From: Paracamarosporium sp. OC-R06-R3
Lineage: Eukaryota > Ascomycota > Dothideomycetes > Pleosporales > Didymosphaeriaceae
Reading direction: 5' to 3'
DNA length: 64,000 nt
Assembly (NCBI GenBank): GCA_019828545.1
Contig: JACVRA010000166.1
Location: 124,001 to 188,000 of the forward strand
Part shown: positions 1 through 10,902 of the stretch, in pieces
How the letters are laid out: every line of letters begins with the position of its first letter
How positions within the stretch are numbered: position 1 is the first letter of the stretch
Notes under the pieces: model-generated
The model's input: only the letters and a program-made list of their open reading frames with translations
Told to the model about the DNA's origin: nothing
Database searches by the model: none
Position numbers and translations under genes: made by a program

Positions 1-180
1 CCGACACAGGCGCGATATGAAATCAAAGAGGCGATTTGAGGATTTCTGAAAAAGTCGCTCCGTAATGTCTAGGCGTATCAGCGTAGTCTTCAGATATAGA
101 TAGATGTTGGATATCTACATCGCTTCAGTTCTCCTCAGACTCCACATCTCTCCAGCACTGCCTCCTGCTGAACTCTCACT

Positions 181-719
181 ATGTCTTTCTCCGCATCATC
201 GGATCAACTCTCATCAAATGGTTCTGAATCCTCTCAAGACACAGCCCCGACGCATTCCCCACCGCTCTCACACCCTTACCTGTCATCGGGTCAAGCGTCA
301 ACAATCACTTCTTGGACGTCTTCCGTTCCCAATCGAAGCTCGGGACCGCGTGTTCTCACGGATGATGATACTGCACAAAGAGAAGCCGCTATCGAAGCTT
401 ATCGGCAGTTGAAGCTTGCAATGTTCTCCAAATCGGCCTTTCCTTTGAAAACAAGAACAATCCCCAGTTCATAGACGATTATCAAGATGGCTTTCACCTT
501 GGATCACACAGCGCCATGCAACTGCTCATTGTCTTGTCGATCCACCAGAAAGGAAGTAGACGGACAATGATTCGAGTTCAATTCGAACTACCCGAAAGAC
601 CTCAGAAAATCGTTCACGCGACTACTGGCACGGCCACGGTACCCTGCAATTTCATTAGCACAGCATCCTCGAAACACCATGGTCTCGGACCGGTGAGGGA
701 ACAGCCAGCAACGGCTTAA
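181..719 (+). CDS. Possible small hypothetical gene, reading frame unresolved
   Basis: An ATG at 181 opens a Ser/Thr/Pro-rich frame to 474 (97 residues). Around 390-440 a second frame (+1 relative) becomes open and runs to 719 with ordinary-looking composition (Gln-Ile-Gly-Leu-Ser-Phe-Glu-Asn near 430-455, then Phe-His-Leu-Gly-Ser-His). This could be one gene with an intron, for example a GTGTTC donor near 350 and a CAG acceptor near 405, or one broken by a frameshift. No family is recognised and no domain is visible. The two frames together would give roughly 150-170 residues. Treat as tentative. Confidence 0.22.
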
Positions 720-1147
720 ATTCGGACTTATTTATCCGTTTCCTATCTATTTACGACCTCGGCATCTTCTGGCGCTTAAAATGGATTCGAATGGTGTTAA
801 CGGGCTCTATCGTCAATGATTTGGAATGTATACCCATTAGCAAGCGAATGTTAGTTAGCTCAAGTACCATAGTCGCATGCATACATCTTTATTTTCGTCA
901 CACAGCAACCTGCAATGCAAGAAGCGATCCTGTGAGTCAGACATGCCTCGCATGTCGTATATGTATTACCATATGAACGTGAGAGACTCGAGTGAAGCCT
1001 GGGTCAACGATTGGTCTTGTTCTATTCGAGTCGGAAGCAGGCAACATGGGTCATTTCACGCTAGACCTAAAATGCACATCTTGGCGCGAGCATCTTCACA
1101 ATTCTTGAGCGCCGTAGTCCCTGTTGACGACACCCATCAGAGCAGCC
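720..1147. other. Intergenic, 5' region of bL27m gene
   Basis: No supportable gene. It should contain the promoter and leader of the ribosomal protein gene that starts at 1148; I see no clear TATA box. Confidence 0.5.
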
Positions 1148-2011
1148 ATGCTGCTCCCACGGATATTTGCGCCTGTCCGCGCGGCAGCAAAATCGCCCTT
1201 AATACCCTCGTCGCGTGTTCTCGACGTCCTCCGCCTCGCCAATGGCACCACTGCCCACACTTCTTCGCCAACCCTCTCCTTCGTAAGACATGCTACGCAT
1301 CAGGCCCAAGGACGAGCCAACGGCGCGAAAGATGGGCCAGGAAAGCGTTTAGGTGCGAAGAAGGCTGGAGGTACGTTTGTGTTTTTAAGATAGTAAGATG
1401 AATTGCAATAGGGCTAACGCTGATGCGCAGGTGAATATGTTGTCCCAGGAAACATCATCTTTCGCCAGCGCGGAACAGCCTGGTTCCCCGGCGAGAACTG
1501 CAAATTCGGACGTGACCACTGCATCTTCGCCACCGAGTCGGGCTATGTTCGATACTACCGCGACCCCTCGCTGCACCCGAAGCGCCAGTACATCGGTGTC
1601 GCGCTCGAGAAGACAGACCAGCTTCCTTACCCACAGAATGCTGCACGACGGAGAAGGCTTGGGTTCGTTGCAGTTCAGAATGAGCCACAGATGAACGAGG
1701 TTGAAGGACAGACTGTAGTCGCGGATCTGCAAGTTGGTGATGCGGCCGGCAGCGAAACAAGCATTCGTGCAACACCACGGGATGCAAACACCCTGACGAT
1801 GGGCAAGGGTTATGCCTACCGCCAGGCAAATTGGGATATCGGACGAGCGGCGGAGAGGGCGAATGTGCAAGTCAAGGAATTCGTACCAGGAGACCGATGG
1901 GCAGCATGGCGGAAGTCACAGGCACGGAAGAAGCTCAATGCAGAGAGGAAGAAGTTGCGGAATGCAGGCAAGAAGTCTGCGAAGCCGAAGGCAAGAAAGA
2001 GGGGACCTTAA
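1148..2011 (+). CDS. Mitochondrial large-subunit ribosomal protein bL27m
   Basis: Nuclear gene for the mitochondrial bL27 protein, which lies near the peptidyl-transferase centre of the large subunit. Two exons, 1148-1370 and 1431-2011; the 60-nt intron starts GTACGT, has a GCTAAC branch site and ends GCAG. The joined product is 267 residues. An N-terminal Arg/Ala/Ser-rich stretch (about 1-45) looks like a mitochondrial presequence. The bL27 core follows: ATHQAQGRANGAKDGPGKRLG-type N-end, KKAGGEYVVPGNIIFRQRG across the splice junction, then WFPGENCKFGRDHCIFA and GYVRYY. A basic C-terminal extension (last 100 residues, ending in Lys/Arg runs) exceeds bacterial L27, as is usual in fungi. It converges with the next gene, with 73 bp between stops. 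Confidence 0.95.
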
Positions 2012-2084
2012 ACACGTGTATACTTTGGGTGTATCAATATTTGTACAAACAACATTGGCTTAGACGGCCATTGTATTTACAGTC

Positions 2085-3378
2085 CTACAGATTTGCTGTG
2101 TCTTTCAATACCAAGCCTCCGTTTTCTGTGCCGTATTGCCGACCTTTTCTCCAGCCCAGCCATCGCCCGAGCGTCTCCTCTCCGCCAGCTCCTGGTACTA
2201 GGCCCTTCTCTTCCCAACCGCTACCTTCTATACCAATGCCTTGTCCTATTGCGGGCGGTCGCCCCGAGTCTCCTTCATGTATAGCATAACCAGGCGTTGA
2301 TGTGAGTGTGACTGCGGGTCTCTGGTCAAAGCCTTGCGCTTCTAGCTCGGCATTCGTGAAAACAGGCGTGCAGCATGCGTCAGTACCATCAAAAACGGCT
2401 TCCCACTCTGCACGCGTCTTCTTTTTGAATATTTCTGTAAAGAACGCTGTGAGCTTCGCCCAGTCTGCCCTATTGTCGCGATCGCCTGGCAAATCTGAGG
2501 GTTGGAGTCCAAGACCCTTGAGCAGAGCCGCGTAGAATTGCGGTTCAATCGCACCACTAATATCGTCAGTGTTAGATAGCACAGTGTTCTAGAAGCGACT
2601 CACACAGCCATGTATTTTCCATCCTTCGTTTCGTATGTCCCATAATACGGCGCGCCACCATCCAACATATTTGTGCCCCTCTCCCTCTTCCACACGTCCG
2701 TTTTGTGTCCTAGCCGTGGCATAGTAGCCAATATAGCACTCCCATCCACCATGTTCGCCTCCACTACCTGTCCATGCCCACTCCTTTCTCGCGCCAGTAG
2801 TGCTAACAATATTCCCAAAAAGCACATGGCGCCTCCGCCCGCGAAATCACCCACCACATTCCCCGGTGGGTATGGCTTCTCCCCCTTCCGCCCAAACAGA
2901 CTCAGCACCCCGCTCACAGCAATGTAATTAATATCGTGGCCTGCCATCATGCTGTATTTCCCGTCCCTCCTGAACCCCGTCATTCTCCCTACTATCAACC
3001 GCGGGTTTATCTTCAGCATTACATCCTGAGGAGAAAGCCCAAGCTTTTCCAATACGCCGGGGCGAAAGGGGTCAATTACGATGTCGACATTTGCGAGGAG
3101 CTTCTTGATTAGGGCGATTGCGGAAGGAGACTTGAGATTTACGGCGATGGAGGTTTTGCGGCGGGTCAGTTGGTCAGAGGTGGGACCGGAGGAGGGGGAA
3201 GTGCGGTCGAGGCGGAGAACAGTGGCGCCGTAGTCGGCGAGGAGCATGCCTGCAAAGGGGCCTACACTCTTCTATCAGCTTGTATTTGTGTTATGCTGTA
3301 AGAGTGTGACATACCTGGTGCAAGGCCAGCGAATTCAAGCACGCGGATGCCGGATAGTGGCGGTGGTTGGTCTGCCAT
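2085..3378 (-). CDS. Family III CoA-transferase / alpha-methylacyl-CoA racemase-like
   Basis: Predicted racemase of 2-methyl-branched acyl-CoAs or a related CoA-transferase, probably peroxisomal or mitochondrial. Exons on the minus strand: 3378-3315, 3261-2604 and 2556-2085, giving 397 residues, close to the usual 380-390. Splices restore the family motifs [16 protein letters not shown] and [17 protein letters not shown] exactly. The His of GHDINY (about residue 130) and the Asp of VVGDFAGGG (about residue 160) match the catalytic His/Asp pair of AMACR-type racemases, with the same 30-residue spacing, which favours racemase over transferase. No PTS1 tripeptide is seen (the C-terminus is ANL). 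Introns are 53 and 47 nt. Confidence 0.9.
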
Positions 3379-4160
3379 GGTGTCTGTTCCTATCTGTATT
3401 CGTTAAGCCAATGCTAGCTTGGGTATAAATGAGGAGCATAGGTTGGTGTAATAAGATGCATTGAAGCTATATACAAGGTCGGCGTCGACATGGTGGATGC
3501 AGCACGGCGACACGGCGGTTAAGCACTTCCATCCCGGCAAGCTTCTGTGAACCGAGGCGTTGGAGGTGGGGGAATCTGGGGAACAGAGAGCGATTGGTTG
3601 CGTCCGCCGTGTTAGTCAGCTGATGAACTTCACACTCATGTGTTCTTCGACAGCTTGTTTAGTTCTCTTGCAATCAAAATCTGTAAAGCAAGCTTCCTCT
3701 CATAATTCGTTCCCGTGTCACGAGTCTATGTTGTGAATTTCAACGTGATACATAGCTACTGTTTCCCTTTCGTTGCTACTTGGATCCTTCCTGACACACG
3801 CACATCTTGGTCAAGAAATCTCTCCGAAGAATTTGAATCGAAAACCAGACTTCATTTTACATTTCTTCATCATTCATACTATGTGGACTTTCGAAGATAT
3901 GCGAACCATGCGAGGTTCTAGATCTTATCGGTCCGACTCAACGCGGAAGTCGCGTGGTCAGGCCCACTTGCCACTTTTAGATCTGGTTTGATAGTTCTCC
4001 ACATGCACATCTTTCGACTCTCGACTTCTACTTCCACTTCTCTTCCACGATTGACTTCATGCTTTTTTCATATGGCACTTTTCTATAAAAGCATACAATG
4101 GCGATGATTGATTGATGATATAGATGAGCATGGTGGCTCCGCGCAGCCAAACTCCTCATA
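3379..4160. other. Divergent intergenic region
   Basis: It separates the minus-strand CoA-transferase gene from the plus-strand Zn2Cys6 regulator. Short ORFs here lack coding character. A TATA-like box near the right end is listed separately. Confidence 0.5.
4084..4091 (+). promoter_or_regulatory. TATA box of the Zn2Cys6 gene
   Basis: TATAAAAG, 70 bp upstream of the ATG at 4161, on the coding strand and in an otherwise gene-free region. Confidence 0.55.
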
Positions 4161-5660
4161 ATGACCGGTCATAAAAGAACGCGGACTGGATGCTGGACCT
4201 GTCGGGAAGCAGGCTATAAATGCGATGAACAAAAGCCGAACTGTGGAAGATGCACAAGATTGAAAAAAGAGTGTAAAGGTTATGGTGTAAAGCTGAAATG
4301 GAAGGTTGCGACTTCTTCAGCTCCAGCTCCACGAAAACGTCACACGAAGCGAAGCAAGTCGGTCGATAACCTATCTATCGAGAGTCCTGGATCCGTAACT
4401 AGTCCTGTTTCTGTCATCAGTGCCGCCTCTGCACCACTGATGAGAATTGGCGCACAATTCCAAGATCATTTCGAGCTGGCGTTAACGCCCGTAGTGACCC
4501 CATCTGTCTACCCGGACTTGTCTTCCACAAACCAACGGCTTCTGCATTACTGGATTGATCAATTGGCCCCACTCATGTCAGCCGCTCCAAAAGAGAAAGG
4601 GATAAGCTCTTTCCAGATTCATCTCGCATCAATGACTTACATGCAGGGTGCTCTACAATCCACAGTCCTGTCCATGGCTGCGACACATCTCGGTCTAGTA
4701 TCCGGCGATACTAGTCTCCGTTTTGAGGCATATAAATACCAATATGATGCGATTCACCTACTGCAACAAGCCATCCAGGATCCGTGCCAGGCTGATGCAG
4801 ATTCTACATTAGCCACTGTCATGATGATGCAGATATACATGCGACTGTTTGGCGATGAGGAAGACGCACATGCGGCAAATCACCTCACAGGAGCGAAAGC
4901 TATGATTGTACGAAGAAAATTTCGGTCCAGCAACACTACATCTTCGAGCACAGATTTCTTGAACAGCCTTTTCGCCTATCATGATATTCTATCCTCTGTG
5001 TCAAGGGGCTCCTCGCCTCTCGACGTTCACGATTCCGAGTTTATCGCAATCGAAGGTTCGGTCAGAATGCAAAGCATAGCCAAGATCTTGCAAGTCGTCG
5101 CACGAATCAGCGAGTTCCATGAAGCAGCGAAAGCGGAAAGGTTACATTCACATCAGTCAAACCTCCAAGGCGACAATTTCTACCTCGGGGCTCAGCTTCA
5201 GCAAGCACTACTTGATTTGTCTTTCGACCCCAAAACAGTGGAAACCTCGGAATCTAGAGATATCAATTTTACCGCGGAAGCATATCGCCATGCTGCATTC
5301 ATTTACCTTTACCGCGTCTGGCTTGATATGGGTTCTCCGAACCCAATAACGCTCAAGCACGTTCAAGAATGCCTTATATGCATAGAGCAAGTCCCAGTTG
5401 ATTCACCATTAGCTTCCTCCCATACCTGGCCACTCTTCACCGCTGGATGCGAAGCTGTTAGTCCAACACAGCGGCAATTTGTCCGCGAACGATTCCTGGC
5501 GATGTATGAATCGAGGAAATTTCCCAGCTTGAAACGAGTTTTGAGAGACGTCGAGGATGTTTGGGCTGCAAAAGATGCCGAACAAGTCATGGGTGGTTTG
5601 AAAGTCGACTGCATTCAAGTCATCCTTCAAAGACGCGGTCGCGAAGTTGACCTTGCCTGA
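4161..5660 (+). CDS. Zn(II)2Cys6 transcription factor (Fungal_trans_2-like)
   Basis: Nuclear DNA-binding regulator of 499 residues in a single exon. The zinc cluster is at residues 11-38, Cys at 11, 14, 21, 28, 31 and 38 (C-x2-C-x6-C-x6-C-x2-C-x6-C), followed by a basic stretch with RKRHTKRSKS (about 58-67) that could be a nuclear signal. The long C-terminal helical region, including QSTVLSMAATHLGL and an acidic/His-rich loop around 230, fits the Fungal_trans_2 type of regulatory domain. The next gene in the same direction, 263 bp downstream, is a secreted glycosidase-like protein, so a pathway-specific role is plausible but unproven. The start is the first ATG after the TATA box that gives the intact cluster. 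Confidence 0.92.
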   Translation: MTGHKRTRTGCWTCREAGYKCDEQKPNCGRCTRLKKECKGYGVKLKWKVATSSAPAPRKRHTKRSKSVDNLSIESPGSVTSPVSVISAASAPLMRIGAQFQDHFELALTPVVTPSVYPDLSSTNQRLLHYWIDQLAPLMSAAPKEKGISSFQIHLASMTYMQGALQSTVLSMAATHLGLVSGDTSLRFEAYKYQYDAIHLLQQAIQDPCQADADSTLATVMMMQIYMRLFGDEEDAHAANHLTGAKAMIVRRKFRSSNTTSSSTDFLNSLFAYHDILSSVSRGSSPLDVHDSEFIAIEGSVRMQSIAKILQVVARISEFHEAAKAERLHSHQSNLQGDNFYLGAQLQQALLDLSFDPKTVETSESRDINFTAEAYRHAAFIYLYRVWLDMGSPNPITLKHVQECLICIEQVPVDSPLASSHTWPLFTAGCEAVSPTQRQFVRERFLAMYESRKFPSLKRVLRDVEDVWAAKDAEQVMGGLKVDCIQVILQRRGREVDLA

Positions 5661-5923
5661 AGCCTTGGCTTCACCGAAATGAACACGGAAAAATAGCTTC
5701 ACCAACGAGTCATTAGCTTGCAACTAGCCTTACAGCGCTGCGATCGACCTTAAGCGATGAGGGGTCGGTTGCATTCGGTCGCATTTACCCCGGATTGTTA
5801 CCCCGTACAGCTAACTTTCGTCAACTTGGCCTGCAGTCATATGTACCCCAGGGGCTTTGCAAATATTCTGTCATTAATATCTGATGCGTCTCTCTTTGTC
5901 ATAGAGGAGTACTGTTTGGCAAG

Positions 5924-8480
5924 ATGCGGGTAGAACAAGTTGCCACAAGATGTTGTCTGTTGCTAGCACCATGTCTCGCACTTGCGCGTATTGACAGGTG
6001 TGTTAAACAAGACTTTGGTCAACGAATACCACTAATGAGGATATAGGCAACATGTTGTGTCACATTTCAACATTGTTCGTACGAGCTTGATCGACAACGA
6101 AACGACTCCACTTCAAGTCGGAAATGGCAACTTCGCGTTCAACGTTGACAACACTGGCATGCAGGTAAAGAGCAGCTTTGTCTGTGAATATATTAAAACT
6201 CACTCAAATCAGACATTTCTACCATTCAATACCTTGTCAAGTTGGGCCTGGCACAACGACTCGCTGCCAGCAAACGGGTGCGACAAGTCTTCTGTATTGC
6301 CCGGTCTCGAACGTACTCTAACCAGCCCATGTACAGTGAACTGCCATCCGACTACCATGGCGTACCAAGACAGACATATGGTCGAGAAGTGAATTACGAT
6401 TTGCCGGATGCTAATCTCAAACAAGCAACGCAATGGCTGATCGGCAACCCAAATCGTATCAACCTAGGACGTATAGGGCTCACGTACAAAGGTGCCACAA
6501 TCTCATCATCTCAGATCACGCATCCTAAACAAGTTCTGGATCTATGGAATGGAATCGTCACCTCAGCCTTTAAACTTGATGGGCACGACGTGAAAGTAAT
6601 CACCCAAGGCGATTTCGATGAAGACGCTGTAGCGTTCTCCATAGTGTCCGATTTGCTCAAGAACCAAGATCTTGGAGTGGAGTTGGATTTTCCATATCCA
6701 CCGATTCATACAACGGCCTACAAATATGAGGTGCGCGAATATGATCCCCTTTGGCTATTCTGATGCTAATAGTACGCATAGGTTTTTGCAGGCGTCTACG
6801 ATTTCCCTTTGAACCACACAACTTCGATAGTGGCCAATGACAAAAAGGCCGGCTCCTCAAGCATCAAGCACCAGTTACAGGAAACCAGTTACTTTGCGAA
6901 CCTAAGATGGCCAGCGCAATCGGCTCTAAGCCTTGTACGCAAAGAACGTGAAGGATCCAATTCTATTACCGCACACCGCTATACTTTATCCTCTTCCACC
7001 TCACGGAGGTCATCAAGTATTTCCTTTACGGCGCATTTCTCTCCCGATCGACGCACTCCACCTCTGCCTTCGACTATCCAGAAGCGCAATAAGCTTGAGT
7101 GGAATAAGTACTGGCAAGAAGGGGGCTTTGTCGACTTCACTGCATCTTCTAATCCGAATGCGACAGAGCTACAGCGCAGAATCATCAACTCACAGTATCA
7201 TGTCAGAGTGAACAGTGCTGCGAAGGGCCAGTCACCGCAGGAGAGTGGGTTGATGAACAATGGGTGGTATGGTAAGTGGAACCCGACTGGGTCGATAGTC
7301 AATCAAGGGCTAACATTTTTCGAGGAAAATTCCATATGGAAATGGTCATCTGGTAAGTAGCCCCAGTAAAAAATGGATGTATCTCTTTTACTAAAGAAGT
7401 CTCTCCTTCGCGTTTTTGAGACACAAACGATGTACTTCTCCCCCCTCCTAAGCCATACACTGACTTTAACCCAGGCACAACGCGCATTGGGCAACATGGG
7501 GTAAACAGAAGTACTTCGACAACATATTTCCCGAGCTTTACGAAAGACTACTCCCGTCTTCCCTCGTTCGAGCAAAAGTCATGGGCTGGGAAGGTGCTCG
7601 ATGGCCCAAGATGACCGATCCAATCTATGGGATTAATTCACCAGGCGACATCAACGGCGTGCTCCTGTGGCAACAGCCTCATCCTATGTATCTTGCACAG
7701 CTTGCCTATCAAGCGTCTCCAACGCGCAAGACTTTGGAGCGCTGGGACCGTGTGCTTACCGAGACAGCGAATTACATGGCATCGTACGCCGGTTTCAATG
7801 CCAATACAGGGAAATATGATCTCGGCCCTCCCTCCTACGGCGTAACGGAGAACACACCGCCAAACTCCACGCGCAACCTTGCTTTCGAGATCGCTTATTG
7901 GCGCTACGGCCTCGATGCTGCACGAGAGTGGAAGCGCAAACTCGGCCAACGCATTCCCGACAAGTGGACGCATGTCGCCTCAAATCTTGCCTTACCACCC
8001 CAGGCTGGGGGCCTCTACACTGTTTACGGCGGACTAAATAGTTCATGGTGGAACGATACAAAGCTCACTGGTGACCCGCGAAGTCTCATCATGCTTCAAG
8101 GTATATTGCCTGATACACCGGCCGTCGATCCCAAGATCGCGTTGGCCACTGCAAACAAAGTTGCACAGATATGGACAGACGATAAGATCCGCGGATGGGG
8201 CCGTCCTGTCCTTGCTATCAATAGCGCAAGAATCGGAAATCCCTCAAGGGCGATGTATCATCTGACAGCATACGATTACTGGAAATTCGACGATGCAGGT
8301 TTTGCTATCAGAGGCGGTGATGGAGGTACTCCACCGCCGTTTATGCCGGGAAATGCAGGGTTTTTGTATGCCGTTGCTTATGCGGTGGCAGGGTGGTCAG
8401 GGTCAAAGGGCGATGCACCGGGTATACCGAGTGAAGAGGGTTGGGTTGTAAAACATGAGGGGCTTAGGAAGGCCCTCTGA
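5924..8480 (+). CDS. Secreted six-hairpin glycosidase-like protein
   Basis: Predicted extracellular carbohydrate-active enzyme with an (alpha/alpha)6-barrel fold; substrate unknown. Seven exons: 5924-5997, 6047-6164, 6213-6277, 6337-6730, 6782-7271, 7325-7352 and 7475-8480, giving 724 residues; all junctions are GT-AG and in phase. Exon 1 supplies a signal peptide (MRVEQVATRCCLLLAPCLALA), which decided the start. Mature N-terminus: RIDRQHVVSHFNIVR. Family-like segments are ETTPLQVGNGNFAF, TFLPFNTLSSWAWHN, NPNRINLGRIGL, MNNGWYGKFHMEMVIWH and PYNxx-free barrel repeats to the C-terminus. Exon 6 is only 28 nt but encodes part of the strongly conserved GKFHMEMVIW segment. Exact GH family not assigned. 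It follows the Zn2Cys6 gene in the same orientation. Confidence 0.82.
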
Positions 8481-9005
8481 TTATCGAAACGCTAGTCACA
8501 CCGTGGAGGACGCTCTTTTTGACCCTACACTTTGTATGTAGTCGCAAGTAAGGAAGCATTCCACGTTCGGTCGAAGGACGAACTCGTTCCGCATAACCAT
8601 CACAAGTCGATCCTGTACGTTAACACATTGAAACACAGCTGAAAGTAACATACGTCGGTCAAAACAAGTGCAAAAGTGCGGTTCAACCTCGAGCACCTCC
8701 ATCCCCAAGCTGCAACTCCCTCGCCAAAAATTGCCCCGCCAGCTCGCGCACCCTGACGTCAACCCCACCACTCGCGAACCACGTCCCAGACATTTTCCCA
8801 ACGCCCAATGCCCTCCGCACACCAACACAGCACAATCACCCCCTGTACAACCTTCCTCATCTTCTGCGGCTTCCTCCTCGCCCTCTTCCCAAGCCTCTTC
8901 GTGAAAATCACCTGGAGCCCCTACAACTACATCTTCCCACCGCCCGCACCCCGCGCGCCCGACGTGCTCTGCTCTGCGCCAAACATCTGCACGCCGCCAT
9001 CCACA
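8481..9005. other. Intergenic with an in-frame upstream ORF
   Basis: From 8808 an ATG-initiated frame runs, without a stop, into the start codon of the next gene and encodes a hydrophobic segment (see findings). Otherwise nothing is recognised. The stretch around 8660-9000 is C-rich on the plus strand. Confidence 0.45.
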
Positions 9006-9516
9006 ATGTCCTGGTAGGATCGCCCTCCCTCTATCCACACTCTGACCACAACCCCGCGAACCGCAAAGCTAACGCGCCGCCTACAAAAGGTTCCAAAAAT
9101 CGCTGACGCTGCCCTCCAAATCCCGCGGCTCCTACCTCATAACCGACACCGTCGTGCGCGAACTCCCAGAGATAAAACAGTACAAGACGGGCCTCCTCCA
9201 CCTCTTCATCCAGCACACGTCGTGCGCGCTGAGCCTCAACGAAAACTGGGACGAGGATGTGCGCGCCGATATGAGCGATACGCTGGATAGGATCGTGCCG
9301 GAGGATAGGAAGGGAGGCGTCTACAGACATGATGCTGAGGGCGCGGATGATATGCCGGCACATGTGAAGTCTGCGCTTGTGGGGGCGAGCGTTACGATCC
9401 CGATTACGAATGGGAGGTTGGCGACGGGGACGTGGCAGGGGATCTGGTATTTGGAGTTTAGGGCGGCGAAGCATTCGAGGAGGGTGGTTGCTACGATTCA
9501 GGGGGAGAAGTTGTGA
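9006..9516 (+). CDS. YjbQ/UPF0047 family protein
   Basis: Small conserved protein of the YjbQ (UPF0047) family, for which bacterial members have been linked to thiamine phosphate synthase side activity; the fungal role is unclear. Exon 1 is 8 nt long (9006-9013), the intron is 9014-9089, and exon 2 is 9090-9516; the product is 144 residues, the usual size. The junction regenerates MSW-FQKSLTLPSKSRGSYLITD, the expected N-terminus. Conserved segments are LLHLFIQHTSCALSLNEN, an Asp-rich DEDVRADMSDTLDRIVPE, and GTWQGIWYLEFR near the end; the HTSC and Glu/Asp residues line the presumed active site. An in-frame upstream extension exists, but the family match begins at MSWFQK. Confidence 0.88.
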
Positions 9517-10077
9517 GGGGAGGATTTCTGCGGGTGAATGAAGGATTGACGGAGTGTGGAGGGAAGTAAGACGAAATGGAATTGACTGGGGAATGAAGGA
9601 ACAAGGCTTGCGAAAGTCCGCCTACCATGGCGTTGCGTGCAATCTAGGACATGGAGACACCATGTGCATGCCTGAGCAATACTGGGGAAGAGATATGCAA
9701 TATAAAGTATTCAAGATATTTCGAGTCTATCATGTGTCGCAATCGTATTCATACCGCCCTCGCCAATTCCCAAACAGACCGAATCTTGCAAGTCACCCGG
9801 AAGACCTTCAGGCAACGGATCTGTTAACGCCGATTAGCACCCATGATGCTCGTAAATTATGCCACCGAAAAGCCTAGACTAATCCAAAAGGGTATCTTTA
9901 AGTAAGAAGAATATCCAATGATGTATGTGAAATCTCTGCTGGTTGACTAAATCCAAATCAATCCGAGCCTTCGACACAGATTTGGATTACCACCGCTCGC
10001 CACAATCGATCTTCAATGTCGATGAGCGTCATGTAGTCTTCATGCCCCTCAATCGTTGCGAGTATAACCTTTACCCC
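9517..10077. other. Convergent intergenic region
   Basis: It lies between the stop of the YjbQ gene and the minus-strand Gly/Tyr-rich gene. Short ORFs only; it should hold both 3' ends. Nothing else seen. Confidence 0.5.
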
Positions 10078-10902
10078 CTACTGCCTATGGAACACGAGGA
10101 AACCATGCTCCGCATCCATAAGCCAGCGCCCAGGGTAGCACTCGTTCTCGATCTGATAGTAAGTGCGTAGATGCCACTCGCCGGTGCGCTCCATGCACCA
10201 AAACGGATCGTCCGGGCGCGCACTAGCAGGCTTGATAGGTTTGGGATCGTAAGAGCCGCGCTCCATTGCAACACGACGATTTTCGTACTGAACGTCATCG
10301 CGGGAAACTACTGGCGGAGAGTGAACATGCGGGCGCACCCTTGTCGTGCTCGTCGTAGTCGTCGCCGCCACAGGAACCGGGACAGCGGAATTGGTGACAG
10401 TCGTGTAAGTCGTGGTAGATGGCGGGATGACGGTCGATTGCACGCCGGGGTATGTGTAGGAATACGCGCCACCGGCCATGACTGGGTTCATGCCGTAGTA
10501 GGTCCTCTGGTACGGGTGATAGTAGTTAGCATACATACCACACCCGTAGCCAATGGCGGACGCATAGGGGGAAATGTAAGGGTACGAGTGAGAATAAGTG
10601 GGATAAGCGGAGACGCCGTAGCTCAGGCCCGTGTAACCGCCCATGAAACCAGCGTAATTGCTGTAGGTGCTGCGGTGGACATTTGGGCCGTAGTAGAGGG
10701 GTGAAATGTGAGCCTGTACCCCGGGATAGTAGCCCATGCCCATGCTACCGTAGCCCATCATTCCCATCCCCATGCCGCCTGTGCTTCCAACGTAAGGTGC
10801 ACCATTGGGGTACTGGCCGTTGTGCACCAGGATCCCGCGGCGGCCGGCTTGAGGGTACAGGACGTATTGGTGGCGGGGCTTGGGCTGCCCGAGATTGTCC
10901 AT
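10078..10902 (-). CDS. Gly/Tyr/Met-rich hypothetical protein
   Basis: Uninterrupted 274-residue frame; start at MDNLGQPKPRHQY, preceded by an A/C-rich sequence typical of a fungal 5' leader. Residues 35-150 are a low-complexity repeat of Gly, Tyr, Met and Ser (MGMGMMGYGSMGMGYYPG), followed by a Thr/Val-rich stretch. The last 70 residues are ordinary sequence (DPFWCMERTGEWHLRTYY, CYPGRWLMDAEHGFLVFHRQ), suggesting a small folded C-terminal module after a disordered, possibly phase-separating or wall-associated, N-terminus. No signal peptide or transmembrane helix is apparent. No family recognised. The neighbour at 11190-11531 has similar His/Tyr-rich composition and the same orientation. Confidence 0.65.
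   Translation of the reverse strand: MDNLGQPKPRHQYVLYPQAGRRGILVHNGQYPNGAPYVGSTGGMGMGMMGYGSMGMGYYPGVQAHISPLYYGPNVHRSTYSNYAGFMGGYTGLSYGVSAYPTYSHSYPYISPYASAIGYGCGMYANYYHPYQRTYYGMNPVMAGGAYSYTYPGVQSTVIPPSTTTYTTVTNSAVPVPVAATTTTSTTRVRPHVHSPPVVSRDDVQYENRRVAMERGSYDPKPIKPASARPDDPFWCMERTGEWHLRTYYQIENECYPGRWLMDAEHGFLVFHRQ

Noticed and set aside
8496..9038. 180-codon minus-strand frame opposite the YjbQ 5' region
   Set aside because: Shadow of a C-rich plus-strand stretch; skewed Gly/Arg/Glu composition and no family.
10171..10704. 177-codon plus-strand frame over the Gly/Tyr-rich gene
   Set aside because: Val/Arg-rich antisense shadow of a low-complexity coding region.
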